From: CAZFHP01 sp964519365
GTDB taxonomy: Bacteria > Babelota > Babeliae > Babelales > RVW-14
Assembly: GCA_964519365.1 (NCBI GenBank)
Contig: CAZFHP010000082.1
Location: forward strand, 1 to 5,151
Length of the DNA stretch: 5,151 bases
Direction of reading: 5' to 3'
Within the stretch, counting starts at the first letter, position 1; the number at the start of each line of letters is the position of its first letter. The position numbers and the translations under genes are program-made. The notes under the pieces are model-generated. The model ran no database searches and was not told the origin of the DNA. It saw nothing but the letters and a program-made list of their open reading frames with translations. Below, one piece after another: positions 1-5,137 of the stretch.

Positions 1-55
1 ATTGCTGCAAGAACACGAGTAACGCTTTAATTTATGGTCTTAAGAATAACAGTAA
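1..55 (+). repeat. 55-bp perfect direct repeat, copy 1
   Basis: Positions 1-55 match 1785-1839 base for base, then diverge (C versus T at the next base). Both copies encode the Cys-Cys and SNA steps of a repeat unit, but in two different genes. The match may extend left beyond the window edge. Confidence 0.9.
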
Positions 56-371
56 CGCTATACAGGCGTTATTGCCTGGGGCGTTTAGCGAGTTTGAAAA
101 GTTTGAAGCGCTTGAAGATATTCGTACGACAAGCAATGCGTTCTTGTATTGTTGCAAGAATACGAGTAATGCTTTGGCGTATGGGATTAAGAATAATAGT
201 AATGCGCTTGTTGACCTGCTTGTAGGTGAGCTTACGCTTGAAGAACGGGCAGAGCTTGTTGAGGTTGTGCGTACAACGAGTAATGCGTTCTTGTATTGCT
301 GTAAGAATACGAGTAATGCGTTAGCGTATGGGATTAAGAATAACAGTAATGCGATTATGAATTTCCCATTA
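3..371 (+). repeat. Coding tandem repeat, 147-nt period, first gene
   Basis: The codons for the Cys-Cys pair start at nt 3, 150 and 297, giving an exact 147-nt (49-residue) period. Each unit reads CCKNT, SNALxYGhKNN, SNA, a variable linker of about 16 residues rich in Glu (for example EFEKFEALED or LTLEERAELVE), then (I/V)RTT and SNAFLY. Three SNA triplets per unit sit 11 residues apart. The third unit is incomplete and diverges after NNSNAIMNF. Synonymous differences between units show that most copies are not very recent. Confidence 0.9.
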
Positions 372-1004
372 AAATTATGCGGCTGCTGTGATGGGTGTGA
401 ACCGGTTGCTCGAGCGCTTGAGCTTGCACGTGATGCTGGCATGAGTCGCGCGAGTGAAGACGGAGCTGTTTGCCCGTTAGCAGGTTTGACAGAATCTGAG
501 TATAGGGATCAAAGCCCTTCGAGACGTGCTCCCGATGGTCGCACCCTCCCAGGCTTTGCGCAAGGCTACGCCGGGCACGGCAGGGCGAACGGGAGAGTGT
601 GTCCGGAGCTTGTCGAAATGGCGAACGGGAGAGTGTGTTCGGAGTTTGTCGAAGGGACGAATGGATTTCCTGGGTCTGTAGGTTTTGCAGGATCGATTGC
701 GTCATGGTCGCAGGACAAAAAATATCTAGCGCTTGTAACAGAAACGAGTGAGGGCTGTGAAGATATTTGTGTGTATGCTCGTGAGAAAGAAACAGATGGT
801 TTACGGCTTGTACAGCATGTGCTTGTTGATGATAATGCTCGTGTTTGTTCTGTTGCTTGGGGAGAAGAAGGCGATTATTTAGCAGTTGCCCTGACTCATA
901 ACGATCACGATAATCAAGATAATGCGTATGTGTATGAGTTTGATAAAGCAACAGAAAAATTACGCATGCTCCCGGGTATTGATGACTTATTGCGATCGTT
1001 ATAA
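3..1004 (+). CDS. Repeat protein with 49-residue SNA/Cys-Cys repeats and two C-terminal WD40-like blades (5' partial)
   Basis: The frame is open from the left edge, so the start and any signal peptide lie outside the window; 333 residues are visible, numbered here from nt 3. Residues 1-123 hold two full 49-residue repeats and the start of a third, built from steps such as SNAFLYCCKNT. A Cys cluster, CGCCDGC, follows at about 126-132. Residues about 172-218 come from a GC-rich stretch that looks like an in-frame inserted repeat (RANG, PELVE, SEFVEG peptides). Residues about 231-261 and 281-314 resemble two WD40-type blades (SIASWSQDKKYLAL...ICVYA and VCSVAWGEEGDYLAV...YVYEFD). A closed propeller normally needs more blades, so this domain is partial, degenerate or shared between subunits. 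The next gene begins just after the TAA, suggesting an operon. No enzymatic motif is visible; a structural or surface/interaction role is inference. Confidence 0.8.
   Translation, partial: CCKNTSNALIYGLKNNSNAIQALLPGAFSEFEKFEALEDIRTTSNAFLYCCKNTSNALAYGIKNNSNALVDLLVGELTLEERAELVEVVRTTSNAFLYCCKNTSNALAYGIKNNSNAIMNFPLKLCGCCDGCEPVARALELARDAGMSRASEDGAVCPLAGLTESEYRDQSPSRRAPDGRTLPGFAQGYAGHGRANGRVCPELVEMANGRVCSEFVEGTNGFPGSVGFAGSIASWSQDKKYLALVTETSEGCEDICVYAREKETDGLRLVQHVLVDDNARVCSVAWGEEGDYLAVALTHNDHDNQDNAYVYEFDKATEKLRMLPGIDDLLRSL
515..656 (+). repeat. GC-rich dispersed-repeat-like insertion inside the first gene
   Basis: This stretch is clearly more GC-rich than the DNA on both sides and is full of short inverted repeats. 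CCCTTCGA at 515-522 pairs with TCGAAGGG at 649-656, and CTCCCG at 529-534 pairs with CGGGAG at 590-595 or 626-631. It also holds near-palindromic GGCTTTGCGCAAGGCT. It is open in the gene's frame and encodes RANG, PELVE and SEFVEG peptides, which are typical translations of dispersed GAGCTTGTCGAAGG/GCGAACGG-type repeats found in many unrelated bacterial genomes (general knowledge, not checked here). It separates the SNA repeats from the WD40-like part. The exact insertion boundaries are uncertain. Confidence 0.65.
584..655 (+). repeat. 36-bp in-frame tandem duplication (two units)
   Basis: Two adjacent 36-bp units, 584-619 and 620-655, begin GGCGAACGGGAGAGTGTGT and agree at 32 of 36 positions. 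The length equals 12 codons, so the duplication keeps the frame and yields the peptides ANGRVCPELVEM and ANGRVCSEFVEG one after the other. It lies at the right end of the GC-rich insertion. Confidence 0.85.
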
Positions 1005-1008
1005 TAAT

Positions 1009-1015
1009 GGGGGTG
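1009..1015 (+). promoter_or_regulatory. Shine-Dalgarno sequence of the second gene
   Basis: GGGGGTG can pair over 7 bases (one G-U) with the usual anti-Shine-Dalgarno CACCUCC and lies 6 nt before GTG at 1022. The ATG at 1007 has no purine-rich site upstream. This favours GTG 1022 as the start. Confidence 0.6.
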
Positions 1016-1021
1016 TGTATC

Positions 1022-2908
1022 GTGAATATAAACGTGAAAACAAAAAAGAAGTTAGGCAGATATGCGAAAGCATATCTGCTTGGTCTAATTGGGACAATAA
1101 GCTTCGTTGCTTGTTTGTTTAATAGCTCTGTATATGCTACGATTCGTTTTTCGAATTACGGATCGACGATGTTAATTAATGCGCAAGACTCACAGTTGGT
1201 TCTAGAGAGTACAGATAAAGTAACAGGCTGGAGTGAGCTTTCGATAAACAAAAGTGGCGATCGGGGCAAGGCGTCGACGTGGGATGGTTACACGAATGGG
1301 GTTGTCTTGAGTCAAGAAGGGAGCTTGGAGCCGGATGCGTTTATGGTTATCTCAAACAGTAACGCACTTAATTACGGGATTAAGAATACGAGTAATGCAA
1401 TCTTGAATTATTCTGGTTCAGGGGTTTTTACGGTTGCAGAAAAAATTGCGTTGTTTGAAGATGTTCGTACGGATAGTCATGCGTTTGTCTATTGCTGCAA
1501 GAATACAAGTAACGCTTTGAGTTATGGGCTGAAGAATAATAGCAGCGCGATAGAAGCTCTTTTGCCGGGTTCTTTTTCCGGGCCAGAAATGCAAGAGTTT
1601 GTTGATTACGTTCGCACGACGAGTAACGCGTTTTTGTATTGCTGTAAGAACACAAGTAACGCACTTGCTTATGGGCTGCGTACGAATAGCAACGCGATTA
1701 TTGATATGCGCGGGCGTATGTTTGGGGCAGCGGAAAAAGAAGAGATTTTTGACTATGTTCGCACGACGAGCAATAGCTTTTTGTATTGCTGCAAGAACAC
1801 GAGTAACGCTTTAATTTATGGTCTTAAGAATAACAGTAATGCGCTTGTTAATTGGCCTGGCGGGGCTATCTGGTCGATCTTAGAAAAGCGTGAGTTGTAC
1901 GAAACGATTCGTGTCAATAGTAATGCGTTTGTCTATTGTTGTAAGAACACGAGTAACGTGATGAATTATGCGTTTAAGATTTATGAAGAGCATCAGGTTT
2001 ATCAAGAAGATATGCGTGAGCAAAACTTTGTGTTTTTTCAAAATGGATTTACCGTAGTTCCAGATAAAACGTTAGAGCTTAAAGTCCCGGTACCTGTATC
2101 AGGCAATATTAATCTGGGAGATACGGGTGTGGGTCAAGCTGGTACTATTAGTTTACGGAACGATTTATTGTTTGCGTCTAACGCGTATCTAACTGGCGGT
2201 GGCAAGGTAGACGGGAACGGCTTTGCGCTTGTGCTTTCATGCACGTTTGCCATCCCAGAAAACGAGATTTTAGAAATTACGAGCGACACGATTATTAACG
2301 GTCACGGGACGACGTTTTATCTTGAGCCCCATGCACAGATAACTATTGACAATAACGTAACGTTGACGCTTAAGAACGTTCGCATTAAAAATACGCGTAA
2401 TAGCTCTGGCGAGCCTATGATAGATTTGGCTGGGCCGAACAGTAAGCTTGCGCTTATGAATTGCGAATTAGCCCTTGCGGGCGATTATTACGTGAATAAC
2501 GGGCACGTGTATATTCATGATGACGTTATTATCTCAGGCACGTCTTCGTTAGTTTATAAGTCAGGCCAAGATAGTTATATTGCAGACAGTGCAACGTGGG
2601 CGTTTGATAATGGGTCACGCTTTTATTACGACCCAAGTGTAAGTGATAATAGTTTGATACGCTTGCTAAGTAAAACGGCAGGCATGTACTTTGATGGCTC
2701 GACGTTTGAAGCTGGCGATATGGGTGTGCGATTAAGTACGGGCTTGTTGTTCTTGGACAACAACGTTTTGCTTAAGTGCCCCGTGAGCACGCAAATTATT
2801 CTAGGCGATTCGTCTATACTTGACGGCTCAGGAGATTTAGATGTACACATACTTGCTGCAGCATATGTAGAGGTCGATGGAACGGTGCTTGACGATAGTG
2901 TCGTTTGA
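1022..2908 (+). CDS. Exported protein with 49-residue SNA/Cys-Cys repeats and C-terminal beta-solenoid-like domain
   Basis: 628 residues from GTG 1022, chosen for its ribosome site; ATG 1007, only 2 nt after the previous stop, would add five residues and could serve by translational coupling. Residues 1-39 look like a signal peptide: basic start (KTKKKLGRYAK), hydrophobic core (AYLLGLIGTISFVA) and a likely cut after SVYA. The FVAC stretch is a poor lipobox, so a lipoprotein is less likely. Residues about 111-319 are the repeat region. A short charged linker follows, then about 280 residues rich in Asn, Gly, Asp and alternating hydrophobics (LTGGGKVDGNG, DTIINGHGTTFYL, VTLTLKNVRIKNT), typical of a right-handed parallel beta-helix. 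No C-terminal beta-barrel or anchor is seen. It follows a gene with the same repeats, so the two products probably act in the same place. Periplasmic or surface location and an adhesive or structural role are inference; no catalytic residues are recognisable. Confidence 0.88.
   Translation: MNINVKTKKKLGRYAKAYLLGLIGTISFVACLFNSSVYATIRFSNYGSTMLINAQDSQLVLESTDKVTGWSELSINKSGDRGKASTWDGYTNGVVLSQEGSLEPDAFMVISNSNALNYGIKNTSNAILNYSGSGVFTVAEKIALFEDVRTDSHAFVYCCKNTSNALSYGLKNNSSAIEALLPGSFSGPEMQEFVDYVRTTSNAFLYCCKNTSNALAYGLRTNSNAIIDMRGRMFGAAEKEEIFDYVRTTSNSFLYCCKNTSNALIYGLKNNSNALVNWPGGAIWSILEKRELYETIRVNSNAFVYCCKNTSNVMNYAFKIYEEHQVYQEDMREQNFVFFQNGFTVVPDKTLELKVPVPVSGNINLGDTGVGQAGTISLRNDLLFASNAYLTGGGKVDGNGFALVLSCTFAIPENEILEITSDTIINGHGTTFYLEPHAQITIDNNVTLTLKNVRIKNTRNSSGEPMIDLAGPNSKLALMNCELALAGDYYVNNGHVYIHDDVIISGTSSLVYKSGQDSYIADSATWAFDNGSRFYYDPSVSDNSLIRLLSKTAGMYFDGSTFEAGDMGVRLSTGLLFLDNNVLLKCPVSTQIILGDSSILDGSGDLDVHILAAAYVEVDGTVLDDSVV
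1352..1978 (+). repeat. Coding tandem repeat, 147-150-nt period, second gene
   Basis: Cys-Cys codon pairs begin at nt 1493, 1640, 1787 and 1937, spaced 147, 147 and 150 nt. A first unit without the CC step begins at SNALNYGIKNT (about 1358), and the last stops after CCKNTSNVMNYAFK. The consensus is the same as in the upstream gene: SNAFLYCCKNT and SNALxYGLKNN, then a linker ending in an acidic amphipathic segment such as AAEKEEIFDYVRTT. The one-codon expansion is in the unit starting at 1787. Confidence 0.92.
1785..1839 (+). repeat. 55-bp perfect direct repeat, copy 2
   Basis: Identical to positions 1-55 in the neighbouring gene. Other repeat units of the two genes differ at many synonymous sites, so this identity stands out. 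Confidence 0.9.
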
Positions 2909-2915
2909 TTTTTTA

Positions 2916-2952
2916 TACCCACAGCTGCGCCTAAGAAGGCTTGCTGTGGGTA
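2916..2952. repeat. Palindromic intergenic element, possible terminator, copy A
   Basis: Perfect 10-bp arms TACCCACAGC (2916-2925) and GCTGTGGGTA (2943-2952) enclose a second small stem, GCCT (2929-2932) with AGGC (2937-2940), and an AAGA loop. It sits between the ends of two convergent genes (stops at 2908 and 2958), where a bidirectional terminator is expected. However, the T-run lies on the left (2909-2914) and only a loose AT-rich tract follows on the right, so it is not a classical intrinsic terminator in either direction. Its first 29 bases recur inverted at 5028-5056, so it is a dispersed repeat as well as a hairpin. Confidence 0.75.
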
Positions 2953-2957
2953 ATTAT

Positions 2958-3512
2958 TTATTTCTTCTCTGGCACTGGCACAAGCATAGGTTTTATATTT
3001 TTTGTTTTTTCGTCTTTTTTAAATGTGAGTTCTAATGTTTCTTCAGAAGAGGTCTTGATGGATACAGAGCCGCTTCTTGTTTTGATTTTAATATCGCCGA
3101 TAATCTGTTCGATATCGAATGAGAGCGAAATTTTTTCTTTTTCTTTTTCTTCTGGGAGCTTAAATATGAGTGTAACAACTTCTTTGTTTGAGGCTTCTTT
3201 TTGAGATTTTTTATCACGTGTTATTTCGAGCTTTTGTTCTTCATCTTCGCCTTTTATTTTGCTTTGTGCTTTTTCTACGATGATCTTTTCTGCGTCATAT
3301 GTTTTGCCGTCCATGGTGAGTTTAGAGATAAGTGTTGTTGTGTTATTGGCTTGTTTTGTGCTATCGAATTTAAGATTAATTGTAATAGCAGGGCCGTGTG
3401 GTTTTTTAGATTCTTTAGATTCTTTTGTGTCTGCATGAATATGATTTACTGATGATATGATGTATGAGTACGTAATAAGCACGACAAACAGTGCGAATAA
3501 TTTTTTTAACAT
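2958..3512 (-). CDS. Small exported Lys/Glu-rich protein of unknown function
   Basis: 184 residues. The N-terminus is a clear signal peptide: MLKK, hydrophobic core LFALFVVLITYSYIIS, likely cut after NHIHA (about residue 27). The mature part is highly charged (KESKESKKP, KIKGEDEEQ, EEKEKEKIS) and seems to alternate beta strands with polar loops (AITINLKF, VVTLIFKLP, DIKIKTRSGSVSIKT). The order of a charged insert, then a strand ending in FKLPEE, then KISLSF and a further strand faintly recalls the C-terminal half of Hsp20/alpha-crystallin proteins. That resemblance is weak and is offered only as something to test. The start is supported by a GGGGG ribosome site 8 nt upstream. It is transcribed away from pepP and converges on the beta-solenoid gene. 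No membrane anchor is seen beyond the signal, so a periplasmic or secreted location is inferred. Confidence 0.82.
   Translation of the reverse strand: MLKKLFALFVVLITYSYIISSVNHIHADTKESKESKKPHGPAITINLKFDSTKQANNTTTLISKLTMDGKTYDAEKIIVEKAQSKIKGEDEEQKLEITRDKKSQKEASNKEVVTLIFKLPEEKEKEKISLSFDIEQIIGDIKIKTRSGSVSIKTSSEETLELTFKKDEKTKNIKPMLVPVPEKK
3132..3149 (-). repeat. Hexanucleotide microsatellite inside the small exported protein gene
   Basis: Three exact tandem copies of TTTTTC on the + strand encode EKEKEK on the minus strand. The six-base unit keeps the frame, so slippage would change length by Glu-Lys pairs rather than switch the gene off. Confidence 0.8.
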
Positions 3513-3520
3513 GACTATTT

Positions 3521-3528
3521 CCCCCTTG
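3521..3528 (-). promoter_or_regulatory. Shine-Dalgarno sequence of the small exported protein gene
   Basis: On the minus strand CAAGGGGG lies 8 nt before the ATG at 3512. It is of the same GGGG type as the sites before the other genes in the window and supports this start codon. Confidence 0.65.
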
Positions 3529-3570
3529 TAAACGAGCTAAAAATTAACTTTTTTCTTTATTTTTAACTTT

Positions 3571-3600
3571 AGTATAGTCGACAGAAGATCGAATTCGCAA
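3571..3600 (-). promoter_or_regulatory. Putative sigma70-type promoter for the small exported protein gene
   Basis: Read on the minus strand: -35 TTGCGA (3600-3595), an 18-nt spacer and -10 TATACT (3576-3571), which matches 5 of 6 consensus bases. Transcription would start about 50 nt before the ATG, leaving room for the ribosome site. It overlaps the divergent promoter read on the + strand. Predicted by eye only. Confidence 0.45.
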
Positions 3601-3606
3601 TACTAT
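3578..3606 (+). promoter_or_regulatory. Putative sigma70-type promoter for pepP
   Basis: -35 TCGACA (3578-3583, 5 of 6 consensus bases), a 17-nt spacer and -10 TACTAT (3601-3606, 4 of 6). Start of transcription near 3613 would give a leader of roughly 38 nt. It overlaps the minus-strand promoter back to back. Predicted by eye only. Confidence 0.45.
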
Positions 3607-3636
3607 AGGGGAATAAGATTGTTTTTTATGGCATAC

Positions 3637-3642
3637 AGGGGA
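3637..3642 (+). promoter_or_regulatory. Shine-Dalgarno sequence of pepP
   Basis: AGGGGA with 8 nt to the ATG at 3651. A second AGGGGA at 3607-3612 sits directly after the proposed -10 box and would lie at or upstream of the transcript start, so it is probably not used. Confidence 0.6.
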
Positions 3643-3650
3643 TATTAGTT

Positions 3651-4940
3651 ATGCAAGATTTCAGACGCTTTAAAAAAAGACGACAAGATTTTTTAAAAGA
3701 GCTTAAAGTGCGTTACCCGTCTGTAAAAAAAGGGGTTATTGTTGTGTCTGGTGGTTTTGAGGGGGCACGGCATAAATTTCGTCAAAACAGCTCGTTTTAT
3801 TATTTGACGGGGATAGTAGAGCCGGCTGTTGTTTGGGTTATGTATTGGGATGGGCTTAGTGAGTTTGATTGCAAAGAGATTTTGTATGTGCCAAACTTTG
3901 GACAAAATCGGGCAACGTGGGTGACGGTTAGTTTGGACAAAACAAGTGATCCCAAAGCGTTTGGTTTTGATGAGATAAGATCTCTGAGTGATAGTGTTGG
4001 TGGGCATGCGTATAGCACAGACTTTAAGCAAGACCAGTATATGTGTTTACTCGATGATCTAAGGTCTTTTGTTCAAGACGAGCATGCGTGTGTTTTTAAT
4101 CCCGTGAATAATTACTTTGAGCAACGAAAATTATGGGAATATTGGCAGCAGTGTGTGCCTGAATTACGTGCACGAACAAAAGATGTATCGTCTGTTTTGT
4201 TCGAGATGCGTCGGGTAAAAGATGTACATGAGCTTGAAAGTATACGTGATGCGATTACTATAACGGGCACGGCATATCAGGTAATTGCAGAACAGATAAA
4301 GCCGGGCATGTTTGAGTATGATGTTAAAGCGCTGGTTGATTATGTGTTTGCAAAGCAGGGGAATTTTGGTTCTTCGTTCCCTGGGATTGTAGCTTCTGGG
4401 AAAAACTCGACGGTTTTACACTATAGTGATTGTAACAAGAGAATAGAAGATGGAGATTTGGTTCTTATCGATATTGGCGTTGAGTATGATCATTATGCAG
4501 CAGATTTGACGCGAACGTTTCCGGCTAGTGGGAAGTTTACGAAGCGACAGAAAGAGATTTATGAGCTTGTTTTGGCGACGCAAGAATATGTTGCCTCGCA
4601 GGCTCGACCAGGTATGTTTTTGCGCAACGATCGAGAAAAAGAGCGATCTCTAAATTATTTAGCTGTAAAATTTTTAGAAGAGCGTGGCTATGCACAATAT
4701 TTTCCCCATCGTATTGGTCATTACTTAGGTTTAGATGTTCATGATGTTGGAGATTATAATGTCCCATTGAGCGTTGGAGATGTGTTTACAATAGAACCGG
4801 GGGTTTATATTCCTGAAGAGAATTTAGGTGTACGCATAGAAGATGATTATGTTATGCGTGATAACGGGGCTGTGTGTTTAAGTGCAGATATTCCAAAGAT
4901 ATGTGACGAGATAGAGCTCATGATGTTGCGTAATTTGTAA
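3651..4940 (+). CDS. pepP: Xaa-Pro aminopeptidase (aminopeptidase P, peptidase family M24B)
   Basis: Removes an N-terminal residue when the second residue is proline; a cytoplasmic two-metal (usually Mn) enzyme of peptide turnover. The 429 residues are close to the 441 of E. coli PepP. The N-terminal creatinase-like domain covers about 1-165, with the family stretch FRQNSSFYYLTGIVEPAVV at 43-61. The C-terminal pita-bread catalytic domain covers about 180-425. All five metal ligands are visible: D274 (LIDIG), D285 (AADLTRTF), H357 (RIGHYLGLD), E382 (TIEPGVYI) and E397 (VRIEDD). The supporting residues H257 (VLHYSD), H364 (LDVHD) and R395 are also present, so the enzyme should be active. There is no signal peptide, in contrast to the other gene with a visible N-terminus on each side. 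It seems to be transcribed alone from the divergent region, and no co-directional gene follows within the window. The start is supported by AGGGGA upstream. Confidence 0.96.
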   Translation: MQDFRRFKKRRQDFLKELKVRYPSVKKGVIVVSGGFEGARHKFRQNSSFYYLTGIVEPAVVWVMYWDGLSEFDCKEILYVPNFGQNRATWVTVSLDKTSDPKAFGFDEIRSLSDSVGGHAYSTDFKQDQYMCLLDDLRSFVQDEHACVFNPVNNYFEQRKLWEYWQQCVPELRARTKDVSSVLFEMRRVKDVHELESIRDAITITGTAYQVIAEQIKPGMFEYDVKALVDYVFAKQGNFGSSFPGIVASGKNSTVLHYSDCNKRIEDGDLVLIDIGVEYDHYAADLTRTFPASGKFTKRQKEIYELVLATQEYVASQARPGMFLRNDREKERSLNYLAVKFLEERGYAQYFPHRIGHYLGLDVHDVGDYNVPLSVGDVFTIEPGVYIPEENLGVRIEDDYVMRDNGAVCLSADIPKICDEIELMMLRNL

Positions 4941-4994
4941 TAAGTGAATCAGGAAATTAAATGGCATGACTTTCTAGGTTTTTAATATTCTTAA

Positions 4995-5009
4995 ACCCGC
5001 GAAGCGGGT
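4995..5009. repeat. Short GC-rich hairpin downstream of pepP
   Basis: ACCCGC (4995-5000), loop GAA, GCGGGT (5004-5009): a perfect 6-bp stem 54 nt after the pepP stop. No T-run follows it on either strand, so termination without other factors is doubtful. It may stabilise the 3' end of the pepP transcript or be part of the neighbouring repeat element. Confidence 0.6.
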
Positions 5010-5027
5010 GTAGGAGTGTAGCCCATT

Positions 5028-5056
5028 GCAAGCCTTCTTAGGCGCAGCTGTGGGTA
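5028..5056. repeat. Palindromic intergenic element, copy B (inverted)
   Basis: 29 of 29 bases match the reverse complement of 2916-2944. Here only one outer arm is intact: the left side reads TAGCCCAT instead of a perfect TACCCACA arm. The inner stem GCCT (5032-5035) / AGGC (5040-5043) is kept, and CCCA (5022-5025) can still pair with TGGG (5051-5054). The shared GCTGTGGGTAAT edge (5047-5058) also occurs at 2943-2954. With copy A it brackets the small exported protein gene and pepP. Confidence 0.88.
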
Positions 5057-5065
5057 ATGAATGTG

Positions 5066-5137
5066 AAAAAAACAAAGCGCCGCCCGCTCCGGGCAAGGGT
5101 GTACGGAGTTTCGCTAATGCCCCATGGCGGCGGCTTT
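5066..5137 (-). terminator. Probable intrinsic terminator of a minus-strand gene beyond the right edge
   Basis: On the minus strand an arm AAAGCCGCCGCC (5137-5126) pairs with GGCGGCGCTTT (5084-5074), apart from one bulged base, and is followed directly by GTTTTTTT (5073-5066). The A-rich/T-rich base of the stem and the T-tract are classical for rho-independent termination. The loop of about 41 nt is long but can fold further: CTCCG 5087-5091 with CGGAG 5104-5108, or the alternative GCCCG 5082-5086 with CGGGC 5090-5094. The gene it would serve is not in the window. Confidence 0.5.

Noticed and set aside
32..442. Minus-strand frame with repeated ALLLFLIPYANALLVFLQQYKN-like hydrophobic segments
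   Set aside because: The apparent membrane-like repeats are just the antisense reading of the SNA repeat units; the period is the same 147 nt.
355..951. Long open frame on the minus strand (198 codons)
   Set aside because: It is antisense to the first gene, has a composition rich in His, Thr and Gln without any fold pattern, and lacks a ribosome site. It is a shadow of the real frame.
1088..1136. Lipoprotein signal (FVAC) in the beta-solenoid protein
   Set aside because: Phe at -3 is a poor lipobox, and a better signal peptidase I site (SVYA) follows shortly after.
3..1978. CRISPR array
   Set aside because: The repeats are 147-150 nt long, protein-coding with synonymous changes, and contain no short identical repeats separated by unique spacers.
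2909..2952. Classical rho-independent terminator for the beta-solenoid gene
   Set aside because: The hairpin is good, but the T-run precedes it and only loose AT-rich sequence follows. It was kept as a palindromic element with possible termination activity.
3201..3452. Plus-strand Phe/Cys-rich frame
   Set aside because: It is antisense to the small exported protein gene; its Phe richness reflects Lys/Glu codons read backwards.
3619..3648. Nine-codon leader peptide (TTG start, stop TAG) before pepP
   Set aside because: Its would-be ribosome site (3607-3612) directly follows the proposed -10 box and would scarcely be in the transcript. No attenuator structure or codon bias was seen.
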